NCBI GenBank assembly: GCA_020796225.1
Contig: CM036760.1
Span: 2,168,501-2,232,500, forward strand
Source: Arion vulgaris
Taxonomy: Eukaryota; Mollusca; Gastropoda; Stylommatophora; Arionidae
Direction: 5' to 3'
Length of the DNA stretch: 64,000 bases
Under the pieces are notes generated by a model, which was given only the letters and a program-made list of their open reading frames with translations, was not told where the DNA came from and searched no databases. Each line of letters opens with the position of its first letter. The first letter of the stretch is position 1. The translations under genes and the position numbers were made by a program. Of this stretch, positions 11,730 to 21,764 are shown in pieces.

Positions 11730-11940
11730 CTGGGGTTTTCTTCTTCTTATTCTTCTACTTCGTCTTCTGCTTCGAACGCTCTATATCGAGGCCAGCACAT
11801 CCAAATTCTGAGCTGCTTTTTATTTACTATGGTATTATCCTTAGGGATTACATCAGTCGCCTCTTACGACATGCATTGTATGTTGCAGTGGTAACATTCT
11901 TTCCCATGTGGGCCCCGGTATCATACGGGCGGGATTTTCT
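11730..11940 (-). mobile_element. SINE-like dispersed repeat family A, internally deleted
   Basis: On the plus strand it begins with the complement of the (AAG)n tail (TTCTTCTT run at 11738) and reads back to CGCCTCTTACGACATGCATT, the complement of the family core. A block between the tail and the GATGTGCTGGC region is missing compared with the 39832 copy. A second (TTC)n run follows at 11957-11979. Confidence 0.7.
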
Positions 11941-12009
11941 TCATGAACCAATGACTTCTTCTTCTTCTTCTTCTTCTTATTTTGTTCTCACACTGACATC
12001 GGATTGTTG

Positions 12010-12115
12010 CTCTGTGTTCTGTTTTTCTCTTTTTTCGTGGTCTTCCTCTCGCCTTCTTTCCTCATGTTTTGTTGTAGAAGACTCTGTATACTGTGGTGTT
12101 TGGCTGCATTCGTAT
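12010..12115 (-). mobile_element. RTE-clade LINE tail scrap
   Basis: The minus strand carries GAGGAAAGAAGGCGAGAGGA, matching the basic-box coding segment at 55150-55265, where it reads GKKTRGRPRKRWLDGVAE. The flanking CAGTATACAGAGTCTTCTAC also matches. Frames are broken here. Confidence 0.5.
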
Positions 12116-12600
12116 TAAGTGGACAAACCACTTCATTCTTTATGAGGAACCAACGGATGTTCCGTGCAAAGTTTCTCAAATCCTGTGTGATTTCCATGAT
12201 CGATCGAAAAAGTGGCACAACTACTAAAAATAATCAGAGCGTGGCTTTGAGTCAGTCTCTACCAAGCTCTGACCTATCTATTTTGAATGTCAGTTGCCCA
12301 ACTTGATTAGACCTGGAGACACATATATATTATCATCGATCTGGAATTCATCTCTCATTCGTATCGACTCTACTTTGTTGGATAAAATATCCTCTCAGCA
12401 AAAGTACAGTGATCATCTCCCTTACATTGTCTTTCTTTATAAGGTCAAAACTTTGCCATACAAAAAGCTCTTACACATCATGTTATGCTGATCATGAAAA
12501 TCAATTTTGCCTATTACGAAATAGTCCAAGACAAAAGTCTTCTTGGTCATCTTTCATGCAACCATTGTGGTGGAAAGTGTTGAACAACCGTGCTTGGCAA
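12116..12600. other. No recognisable feature
   Basis: Non-repetitive sequence with overlapping short frames and no motif I can name. Confidence 0.4.
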
Positions 12601-12601
12601 G

Positions 12602-12766
12602 TGTCATGTACAAAGTCATGTACAAGTCAGTACAAAGTCATGTACAAAGTCATGTACAAAGTCATGTACAAAGTCATGTACAAAGTCATGTACACAGTCA
12701 TGTACAAAGTCATGTACACAGTCATGTACAAAGTCATGTCAAAGTCATTACAAAGTCATGGCAAAG
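12602..12766. repeat. Tandem array, 12-bp unit, about 13 copies
   Basis: Unit AAAGTCATGTAC, with AC in place of AA in a few copies. The period is a multiple of three, so three frames stay open (KVMY, QSHV and SCTK repeats). These are artefacts of the period. It ends 15 bp before a family D element. Confidence 0.93.
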
Positions 12767-12780
12767 AGACAATAAAAAAG

Positions 12781-12905
12781 GTTGATTGATTGATTGGACC
12801 ATCATCATTGCACTTCGGTGAGTAAACATGTGTACTCAGATCTCTTTCTTACACAGGAAGATCCTAGCTGCAGTGCAAGAACTCCGTCGAACACAAGAAC
12901 CGACC
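12781..12905 (-). mobile_element. SINE-like family D copy
   Basis: The plus strand starts with GATTGATTGATTGG (complement of the (AATC)n tail), then CCATCATCATTGCACTTCGG and CTTTCTTACACAGGAAGATC, the most conserved block of the family. Downstream, 12905-13060 reads partly open on the plus strand (AAVRNKASANCKELTRQAK) but has no recognised family. Confidence 0.65.
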
Positions 12906-13293
12906 AAGTATAAATGTTGATAAAGCTGCAGTCCGAAACAAAGCTAGTGCAAATTGCAAAGAATTGACCCGACAAGCAAAGGAGGAGGAGTTATGGAAGG
13001 CTTCCATAACGCGACACAACTCTGTGTTGATAATCCAATACATCAATTCTAGCAGTTCTCGTGGAGAATGAACAGGAGCGATGAAAGAAAGTCTTGCCCT
13101 AATTCACTTGCCTCTTCACACTTCCTATTAACAAGAGGCACACAAGAGGCAGTGTTTTATAACTTAGACAGAAATGGATGGTAAGAATGACTAGCGTGAT
13201 AATATGAGTATTCATCGTGATTGTACTAAAACTGCGATACAATACACAGATGTCATAACACATGAATATGTAGGAACTGCACTCGAAGCCAGT

Positions 13294-13975
13294 TACATCG
13301 ATGTAAGGGAAGACTGCAGTAAAACTATGTAGCAATGTCGATATAAGGAAGACTGCAGTAAAACTATGTAGCAATGTCGATATAAGGAAGACTGTAGTAA
13401 AACTATGTAGCAATGTCGATATAAGAGAAGACTGCAGTAAAACTATGTAGCAATGTCGATATAAGGAAGACTGCAGTAAAACCATGTAGCAATGTCGATA
13501 TAAGAGAAGACTGCAGTAAAACTATGTACAATGTCGATATATGGAAGACTGCAGTAAAACCATGTAGCAATGTCGATGTAAGGGAAGACTGCAGTAAACA
13601 TGTAGCAATGTCGATATAAGGAAGACTGCAGTAAAACCAGTTAGCAATGTCGATGTAAGGAAGACTGCAGTAAAACTATGTAGCAATGTCGATATAAGGA
13701 AGACTGCAGTAAAACTATGTAGCAATGTCGATATAAGGAAGACTTCGTAACACTACTGTAGCAATGTCGATGTAAGGAAGACTGCAGTAAAACTATGTAG
13801 CAACCGAAACACGTAAAACAAAGTACTATAGATTTACTCAGTACAAAAATAATAGCAATACACAGCTAAGGGAAGACTGCAGTAAAACTATGTAGCAGTG
13901 ACGATTAAGGAAGACTGCAGTAAACTATGTAGCAGTGACGTACAAGGAAGACTGCAGTAAACTACTCGTATGCAA
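13294..13975. repeat. Tandem array, 39-bp unit, about 16 copies, with embedded Penelope fragment
   Basis: Unit GTCGATATAAGGAAGACTGC followed by AGTAAAACTATGTAGCAAT. Between about 13800 and 13868 the array is interrupted by a piece matching the terminal non-coding sequence of the Penelope-like element at 23215 (CGAAACACGTA and CAAAGTACTAT). Units after the interruption are more diverged. Confidence 0.9.
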
Positions 13976-14452
13976 CGACAAACATGTGCTGTCTTGATTC
14001 ATTTGTCTTCATGATACATGAATTATCATGGTCGTTTTTTTCATAGTTTTTAATTCCCTCTTTTCGTCTACTTTTAATTCAATAATAGTATTAATACCTA
14101 AAATGGCACATTTGACACATTTCTTAGCGTGAAAGCCTCCTTTACTTGTCACAAGTATTTTCGCCATTTAGGCAAGCCTTACTGCAACTTCAGAGGTACA
14201 TGTTGTTTAGAACCCCACGTAGAGGATCAAGGTTTCATGTAGTCCAACAAGCGTACTGCCTCTATCTATCTATTTACAAAAAATTAATATGGCGCCTTTC
14301 ATCGTTCAGTTTATGCAAATAGTTCTGCACGTTCCCTATAGTGCGCCTTGTATACGGTGTTTCCTACCGTTTCTGCTAATTACATGAGTCTTCGCTTGTG
14401 TGGTCGATCTTGGATCATGAAACTGTTGTATCTGAATAGTAGTGCTCGCTGT
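13976..14452. other. No recognisable feature
   Basis: Unique-looking sequence up to a single copy of a 44-bp repeat (about 14452-14483) that forms the left flank of the LTR retrotransposon. Confidence 0.45.
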
Positions 14453-14483
14453 GGTTTACTGTTGGATGGTTATCATGTTACAT

Positions 14484-14871
14484 GGTCATAGTTCCCAGAT
14501 GGCAGCGGAGGAATTGACAGTTAGTCAGATAGATAGGTAGTATAATTAGATTATTTAATAGTTGAGACTATGTGTTGTACTCTATGCAGAAGTACAACAC
14601 ATGACTACAAGACACGACGTTTTTGTGTAGAAAAATAGTGACGGCTTAGCTACGATAAAGAAAGGAAGGATGGACTTCTAAGACGAATGGACGTGTTTGT
14701 ATATATTAGCGAAACATTCAATAAATATATGAACCTGTAAATGAATCATGGTTGTCAAATATTTTGTGTTGTCTGGAAGTGAGAACATTGTTTTAAATAC
14801 CATGGGATAATAGATATAACAGGAGGACCATCCGTATAAATGAAATATGAAATACTACAAGGAGAAACACA
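14484..14871 (+). repeat. 5' LTR of a Ty3/gypsy retrotransposon
   Basis: About 388 bp, repeated at 17768-18157. Begins near GGTCATAGTTCCC (TGTCATAG in the other LTR) and ends AGGAGAAACACA, giving a CA end. Contains a TATAATTA stretch near 14540, a hairpin at 14570-14602 and an AATAAA signal at 14720. By eye it differs from the 3' LTR by one substitution and two single-base indels in the part I compared closely. No primer-binding site follows, because the internal region was deleted. Confidence 0.9.
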
Positions 14872-16481
14872 TCTGAAATGGGCTATAACTGAAAAGTTTC
14901 GTTCCTATCTATTAGGTAACAAGGTGACTGTTTTTACTGATAATAAGGGTTTGACTTTTTCAAATAAGGCGCATCTTGGGGCCATTGAACAAAGGTGGCT
15001 ATCTCAGTTATGTGTTTGATTACGAAATCAAACATCGTAAAGGTACATTAAACAAAAAATGCCGATTTTTTATCACGGTATCCCCTGCCTGAGACGCAGG
15101 ACGAAATGCATTATGATGCCTTGTCCGAGGATGAGGATATTGGGATTAACCTTGCTGTTTTAACACCTTCTTACAGTTGTGATTTGAATGTAGAGATGAT
15201 GGGAACTACTGCAAAGAAACAACATGTCACTTATAGTTTGACAGAAATACAGCAGTTACAGCAACAGGACTTGGTGATTCAGGTGGTACTAAAAGCTATG
15301 GAAACAGATGCTCCAGTGGACACGAACTGGTGGATTCAGGAAGCTAAGAGGCTGTGGTTACATCATGATAAGTTGTGCATTCGAAGAGGAATACTTGGTA
15401 TTAGAAGGGATGAGGATAATAAGTGCGATGGATTAAAAATTATTGTTCCTCACGTCTTAAGACCGATAGTATTGGCTGCTATTCATGAAATCGGTCATCA
15501 AGGGCGTGATAGGACATTGGCATTATTAAAATCTCGATTTTTGGTGCAATGAATGGGATGTCAATAATTTAGTGAAATCTTGTTCCATTTGTAATATGTC
15601 TAAACCTCTAAAGAAGATTACAACTACCTACGGTCATATTGTAGCCAACCGTCCGTTGGAGATGGTTGCAATGGATTTTGTTGAACTTCCAAGAGATTCC
15701 TATGGGTTTAAACATATCTTGATTATGACTGATGTGTTTACTAAGTATGTGGTCGCTTACCCTACTATTGACCAAACTGCAAAAAACAGTGGCAGAAGTC
15801 ATACAGAGTAGATGGATCCCAGACTTTGGGATACCCAGTAAATTTCACTCGGACCAAGGAAAAGGGTTTGAGTCCTCCATTGTTCTTGAACTCTGTCAAA
15901 GGTATGGATCAAAATCCAAGACCACTCACATATAATCCGCGAGGGAATGCCATATGCGAAAGGTTTAATAGGACGTTGTTGGCTATGCTCCGTTCATTAG
16001 AGGAGTCGGATAAAGTGGAATGGTCTAGACATGTACCTAATATAGTGTTAGGGTACAATATTACTCCCCATACTTCTACTGGGTGGTCACCATACTTTTT
16101 ACTCTTTGGTAGACATCCTCAATTACCTATAAATTTTATCATCGAAGATTTATTTCATCCTGACGATACAGAGAAAGACTATTTGGTCTGTCCTGAAAAG
16201 AGATTAACGGAGGCTCATAGGGAGGTCAGCGACAGGTTGGCCAGTCTCCATAAACAAGCAGACATTAAACAAGGAAAATTTGATATTATACCATTGGATA
16301 GTATGGTACGAGGGCGAATAGACCATAATAGGGGTGTCAATAAATTAGAACCCTTTATTCCCAACAGGTGTACTGAGTAGTACAGACACCTGATGTTCAA
16401 TCGGGCTATTATGTTATAGTCCCCATTAATGATGCGAGCCAATCTCGGCTGATGATATTCGGCCGCCACATCAAAAAGTGA
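14872..16481 (+). pseudogene. pol: Ty3/gypsy pol relic: RNase H end plus integrase
   Basis: The coding sequence begins abruptly right after the LTR in the RNase H domain (WAITEKFRSYLLGN, FTDNKGLTFSN, GAIEQRWLSQL). It continues through a linker, the integrase zinc finger (HEIGHQG then CSICN) and the catalytic core. The three acidic residues are present: D at about 15674 (AMDF), D at 15852 (HSDQGKGFES) and E at 15958 (CERFNRTLL). A C-terminal SH3-like end (SGYYVIVPINDAS, FGRHIKK) closes with a stop at about 16481. Gag, protease and RT are missing. Frameshifts lie near 15022, 15545, 15785, 15930 and 16340; at least two are in homopolymer runs. It is non-autonomous as assembled. Confidence 0.9.
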
Positions 16482-17767
16482 GAATTCTGAGTAATTCATG
16501 AATATAATTTATAAGCTATATGCTTATAATGTCTCCTCTCATGAGGATAACCTAGTAAAATGGTATTATTCCAACAAAGGCCGTGTTCATTGGGACAATT
16601 GTGAATTGACAATACACCTTATGGGGGTCTAGAAAATAACCCCTGATGTGGTTGTTGGACAGTTCTACTGTCGATGATTTTATGATGTTGTTACAAATGA
16701 TGGGAAGATTAATTTGATTACTTTGTGATTAGAGGTTGAAATGTGATATTTTTGGTCACTCTCAAATGGTGTGAGATATTTGATAATCACCCCACTTAAT
16801 TATTTGATATTTGATGATGGTGGGGATATTTGAGGTCGGTTGATGTTGATGGCAAACATTAATTATTTGATATTTGATAATGGTGGGGATATTTGAGGTC
16901 GGTTGATGTTGATGGCAGACATTAACTTTTCATCGTTCATTGCTAGATATGGTTATATGATGTCGATCCGAGTATTTTGGATTCTTGGATTATTTATGCC
17001 CCGGGATTGGGGTTGGTTAATATTAATATATGATGTTGGCTATTAGGCATCATATATGTTGTTCCATATTCGTTGGTCATGTGTTAAATCTTGGGAGTTT
17101 ATTATTTCCCCTGGGTTTGGGGTTGGTTGATATTAACTCGTCGAGGACATATAACGTGAAAAGTTTAACGTTATATATATGTTTTTCCTTTTATTTCGAT
17201 TTGTAACTTGTTTTTTTGTTTGAGATTTCAGATAATGTGACAAGACTCTGACATGCAAGAAAGACATAGTGATTAGTGACATACTGATGCGAGCTGCCAT
17301 CAAACCAATACTACCTCATGTGAGGATTGGATGTCTCAGTACAGCCACCATATTGGCAAGGTTATGCTGTTGGGTCACTGTCGGAGTTACACGGCTGATG
17401 TTTCATATTTTGATATGCAATAATGCTGATTAATTTCTATTACATGGTTTCAGCACAAGAGCACAGAGGGTTTACTGTTGTTGTTAACCATGGTCACCTA
17501 TGACCAGTTGATGAGTCACGTTCAACGACGTGTGGTGACTAGTTCCCATTTGCTCATTCAACTTGGGTCCTCCTGAGATCCCGTCAGGATTTTCTTTTCT
17601 TTTCGACCATGGTTGGCTGTTATAGTTAGTTGTTGTGGAGCCACGGTTAAAACGTGAGGTGACTTGTTCCCTTTCAGCTCTCACCACTCTAATCACCCTA
17701 TTGGATACTACCTGTGCGATTTTTTTTTCTGGAAGTTCGCGTCGAGGATGGCGAGGTCTCCAGGGGG
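16482..17767 (+). other. Retrotransposon 3' internal region, no ORF recognised
   Basis: Lies between the pol stop and the 3' LTR. It holds a direct duplication of about 62 bp at 16797-16925 (TTATTTGATATTTGATGATG, then GGTCGGTTGATGTTGATGGC) and a looser repeat of a GGTGACTAGTTCCC-type motif at 17530 and 17658. No env-like frame is visible. Purine-rich CAGGGGG immediately before the LTR could be the remnant of a polypurine tract. Confidence 0.55.
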
Positions 17768-18157
17768 TGTCATAGTTCCCAGATGGCAGCGGAGGAATGG
17801 ACAGTTAGTCAGATAGATAGGTAGTATAATTAGATTATTTAATAGTTGAGACTATGTGTTGTACTTCTATGCAGAAGTACAACACATGACTACAAGACAC
17901 GACGTTTTTTGTGTAGAAAAATAGTGACGGCTTAGCTACGATAAAGAAAGGAAGGATGGACTTCTAAGACGAATGGACGTGTTTGTATATATTAGCGAAA
18001 CATTCAATAAATATATGAACCTGTAAATGAATCATGGTTGTCAAATATTTTGTGTTGTCTGGAAGTGAGAACATTGTTTTAAATACCATGGGATAATAGA
18101 TATAACAGGAGGACCATCCGTATAAATGAAATATGAAATACTACAAGGAGAAACACA
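17768..18157 (+). repeat. 3' LTR of the Ty3/gypsy element
   Basis: 390 bp, TGTCATAG to AAACACA. Carries a perfect 14-bp inverted repeat at 17854-17867 and 17874-17887 around a 6-nt loop TATGCA, and AATAAA at 18006. Near identity with the 5' LTR suggests a recent insertion. A matching target-site duplication is not obvious at the outer ends, although 44-bp repeat units lie on both sides. Confidence 0.92.
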
Positions 18158-18274
18158 CAAAATGAAAGGAAGGAATTAACGAAGAAAAAGGAAAGAGGAA
18201 CTACAACGAAGTAAAAGGAAGCTAATGAGATAGGAAGTTAAAATGAAAGTCCTCAACAGGAAGGCCCAACTACT

Positions 18275-18432
18275 TCACATGAATGAATCATTTAGTTTAC
18301 TGTTGGATGGTTATCATGTTACATGAATGAATCATTTAGTTTACTGTTGGATGGTTATCATGTTACAGGAATGAATCATTTAGTTTACTGTTGGATGGTA
18401 ATCATGTTACAGGAATGAATCATTTAGTTTGT
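18275..18432. repeat. Tandem repeat, 44-bp unit, about 3.5 copies
   Basis: Unit ATGAATGAATCATTTAGTTT then ACTGTTGGATGGTTATCATG and TTAC. One partial unit also sits just left of the 5' LTR at 14452-14483, so the retrotransposon lies within or beside this repeat. Confidence 0.9.
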
Positions 18433-18721
18433 TGTTTCTTATTATGTTCTAGCACTGGTTTCGACCAAGTCTCTTGGAATCTAGCTGTCATGGAAGTAGG
18501 CTAGTCCTCGAATACTCCTATCTTTTCATCCATGGTTGAAGCTTCAAGCATGTCAGGCATTGCTCTCTCTGCCTATATTTTATTGTATGATTTTTCACAG
18601 ACTATATTTTTCAAGTGTTATATTATCTTCGACTATACTCAGTATGGCTTATAAATGTGGCGAGTCACCAAGTTAAACACAAATAAAATTCAGACCTTTG
18701 TCAACGGATGTCTTGGCATAT

Positions 18722-18832
18722 TGTTGAATGGATGGTATGATGGCATGATGGCATGATGGCATGATGGCATGATGGCATGATGGCATGATGGTATGATGGC
18801 ATGATGGCATGATGGCATGATGGCATGATGGA
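18722..18832. repeat. Tandem array, 8-bp unit GCATGATG, about 12 copies
   Basis: Begins with GGATGGTATGATGG, which aligns with GAGATGGTATGACAG at the same place in the paralogous LINE at 20967, then runs as (GCATGATG)n. The seed is therefore LINE coding sequence. Confidence 0.92.
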
Positions 18833-19029
18833 CAAACACAGACCTGTGGATAAGAACCGGACAAGAACACATGATAACCAAGGTCAAGAGGAGAACATGG
18901 CGATGGGTTGGGCATACCCTGCGGAAGACACAGTCGAGTGTCACTAGATAAACACTTAAGCAGAACCCGCAAGGAAAACGAAAAACAGGACGCCCACACA
19001 CCGTGAGACGAAGCCATCTTGCAAAACTG

Positions 19030-19660
19030 AAGAATGCTTGACTATCCTGGGAGACCATATATAAAACTGCCAGAGACCGAGAAGAGTGCTCGACTATCCT
19101 GGGAGACCATAAATAAAACTGCAAGAGACCAAGAAGAGTGATCGACTATCCTGGGAGACCATATATAAAACTGTCAGAGACCAAGAAGAGTGATCGACTA
19201 TCCTGGGAGACCATATATAAAACTGCCAGAGACCGAGAAGAGTGATCGACTACCCTGGAGACCATATATAAAACTGTCAGAGACCAGAAGAGTGATCGAC
19301 TATCCTGGGAGACCATAAATAAAACTGTCAGAGACCGAGAAGAGTGATCGACTATCCTGGGAGACCATATATAAAACTGTCAGAGACCGAGAAGAGTGCT
19401 TGACTATCCTGGGAGACCATATATAAAACTGTCAGAGACCAAGAAGAGTGATCGACTATCCTGGGAGACCATAAATAAAACTGCAAGAGACCAAGAAGAG
19501 TGATCGACTATCCTGGGAGACCATAAATAAAACTGTCAGAGACCGAGAAGAGTGATCGACTATCCTGGGAGACCATATATAAAACTGCCAGAGACCGAGA
19601 AGAGTGCTCGACTATCCTGGGAGACCATAAATAAAACTGCCAGAGACCGAGAAGAGTGGC
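19030..19660. repeat. Tandem array, 52-bp unit, about 12 copies, derived from LINE C-terminus
   Basis: Unit CGACTATCCTGGGAGACCAT then ATATAAAACTGCCAGAGACC and GAGAAGAGTG. In the LINE frame one unit encodes SWETIYKTARDREEW, the R-x-R-x-x-W box of LINE tails. The last unit runs without a break into the rest of that C-terminus (RATVEALCSTRGEEE). Units alternate ATATATAA/ATAAATAA and GCCAG/GTCAG/GCAAG. Confidence 0.93.
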
Positions 19661-19706
19661 GAGCAACTGTTGAGGCCCTATGCTCCACTAGGGGCGAAGA
19701 GGAATA

Positions 19707-20904
19707 ACTCATGCAAGTTATAATCATTTCAGATCAATTAAGCTTGACAGATGAATGTAGATTTTACTAGTCTGTTTGATATGTACACATTATCGATGAT
19801 GTCATTGAGAAGTGATGTTTTCCTTTACCGACAAATGACTCCATGTTTCTGTCTTGTTTTTGAGTTCATATTTGTTGCCCCTCATCAATAAACACACACA
19901 CACACATTTTGTCTTCAGGACAAAGTACTTCGGAATGTACAACTTGACATAGATAATTACCATAGAGAATTGCCATAGATAATTGCCATAGAACATTGTC
20001 AATTGTCTTTCCAATTGTCTTTAGTGATTCATGATTTTCCTTAGAATATATTTTGTCAACTGTTATAATATGTATGCCTGGAGCTCATTTATGGAACGGA
20101 TTAGCGTAATACATGCGCCTATCGACTTGGACACAAGAGGTGTGGGTTCAATGCTAGGTACACTTAATCACGTTTCAGATATAAATACAAATATGAGCTA
20201 TCCTACTCTTGAGTCTAGAAATGTGAAATGACAGGCACTATATTCCCTACTGTCTGAAAGGGCTACGGAGAATGTTATTTATTTAGAACTCATTCAGTCT
20301 TAATGAACTTGAAATCATTCATCAAATTCTGAAGCAAGCAATGGTTATCTCCACATTTTTCTTGCATAGTTTCTTCTGATCTATCACTATCATAAAGCTC
20401 TTTGATCTATTCATTATACCTGTATTTATGTCCCGTAATTCATATTTTTATTCTTTTGATCTCATGGTTGTATGGGAGTGTGCATTCTTCTACTCTACCT
20501 GCTATTTTATTCAATATTTGTACAAAGAGAGTGTGTCATTTTTATTTTGTTTTTGAGTTCATTCATGCGGTAAAAAATATATGTCCTGGCAGAAATGGCA
20601 TAACTTGTCATTTTCAAAATCAGCCAAGAGAAGACACACCTATTGGTAAGGTATAACGTACTGGAAAACCCGATATTGAGTGACTGAAGGACGGTGGAGG
20701 ATGTTGATGAGTAAGTCTACCTTCAGGGTGTAATCGGCCAATTATTAAGTACATATGGAGACATTAATGCCAGGATTAGATACGCCCAAAAAGCGTTTGT
20801 TATCCCGAATATAATGTGAAAATCTACTACCATCTCCACTAAAACAAAGCTCATGATAGTCAGTCCAAATGTGAAATGGTATGGCTTGAAAACGTGACGG
20901 ATCA
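19707..20904. other. Mostly unique AT-rich sequence
   Basis: Contains a short (CA)n run at about 19892-19907 and TAATTGCCATAGA duplications at 19958-19992. A tRNA-like SINE head lies at 20095-20170 (listed separately). No coding sequence that I can support. Confidence 0.5.
20095..20170 (+). mobile_element. tRNA-like SINE head fragment
   Basis: GATTAGCGTAATACATGCGC followed about 35 nt later by GTGTGGGTTCAATGC has the spacing and partial consensus of RNA polymerase III A and B boxes. No body matching families B or C follows, so this is an isolated head or a different SINE. Confidence 0.4.
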
Positions 20905-21470
20905 AAAAGGTAAACACAAATAAGATTCAGACGTTTGTCAACGGATTTCTTCGGTGCATTCTCAGACTGAGATGGTATGACAGAGCTGCAAACACTGGTC
21001 TCTGGATATGAACAGGACATGAATCCATGAAGAGATCATGTTAAGAGGAGAAATGGTGGTGGGTCAGACATACCCAGTGAAAGACGTAATGGAGTGTTAC
21101 GTGCCTCGAGTGGAACCTGCAAGGAAAACGATTACGGTGAAATCTTAAACAGACCTGGAGAAGGAGTTGTCTGGAGAAATTAAAGAATGTTTGACTATCA
21201 TGGGTAGTCAATGTCCATCGTGATCGTAGCGCGTTGGACAACGGATGACAAACCCCCTGTGAGTGCGGTTCAATTCGCAGAATGCAGAAAACCACAGGTT
21301 CTCCGGATTTACGGTATTCGTGGCACCAAACCGAAGGCTTACGATGTCCATGGCACTGAGCCGAAAAACTCAAAACTCAAGTGCTTCTGGATCGAGAAAA
21401 AAATCAAAAATCAGAAAAATGGAGAACAACTGTTGAAGCCCTATGCTCCTTGTGAAGAGAAGTGAATAAG
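20905..21470 (+). mobile_element. LINE 3' coding end with SINE inserted
   Basis: Paralog of 18670-19706. Reads NTNKIQTFVNGFLRCILRL, then RWYDRAANTGLWI, EKWWWVRHTQ, and WNLQGKRL near 21115. It breaks near 21200 and resumes at about 21410 as KWRTTVEALCSL, then EE and a stop. The 3' tail is AATAAGTAAGTAAGTAAA, a microsatellite tail. SINE B copy 2 occupies the gap. It serves as the array-free comparison for the satellites at 18722 and 19030. Confidence 0.82.
21200..21408 (+). mobile_element. tRNA-derived SINE family B, copy 2
   Basis: A-box-like TAGCGCGTTGGA, B-box-like GGTTCAATTCG, body GCTTACGATGTCCATGGCAC, 3' end CAAGTGCTTCTGGATCGAGA then A-rich. The first 25 bp of the head differ from copies 3 and 4, so the 5' end is diverged or truncated. 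Inserted in the C-terminal coding region of a LINE. Confidence 0.85.
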
Positions 21471-21764
21471 TAAGTAAGTAAAATACAGATTGATTTTGTT
21501 CCTCTTACATTTCCTACATTCATGTTTTGTTTCTATATTTAGTCTGTAATTTTCTTCAAACAACTCCTTAATTATTTTCTAATATCAAAACCATTAATTA
21601 TGAAATATTTCAGTTGTTATTTCTTCCACGAATTTTCTTCTATTTCTGAAATTGTTTAATATGTACGTTTTTTTAAATCGATTTAAAGTTTAATTTTTCT
21701 TCAATAATTATTATTTTTGCTATTGCATTATTACATATACATTTAACTTGTCACTTTGTCCAAT

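Larger units (their letters stand above)
18670..19706 (+). mobile_element. LINE 3' coding end interrupted by two satellites
   Basis: Reads NTNKIQTFVNGCLG-type at 18676-18715, then LWIRTGQEHM near 18843. RTWRWVGHTLRKTQSSVT and then PQGKRKTGRPHTVRRSHL follow near 18880-19020. It resumes as DREEWRATVEALCSTRGEEE with a stop at 19704-19706. Two arrays sit inside this frame: an 8-bp array at 18722-18832 and a 52-bp array at 19030-19660. The paralog at 20905-21470 lacks both. Dead copy. Confidence 0.85.

Noticed and set aside
12602..12789. Repeat protein with KVMY or QSHV units
   Set aside because: A 12-bp array; all three frames are open and no start or domain distinguishes one.
16482..17767. Env-like gene downstream of pol
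   Set aside because: No open frame of useful length, signal peptide or membrane segment is visible in this stretch.
18673..19124. Minus-strand ORFs of 114 and 144 codons
   Set aside because: They are the complement of an 8-bp array and a plus-strand LINE tail.
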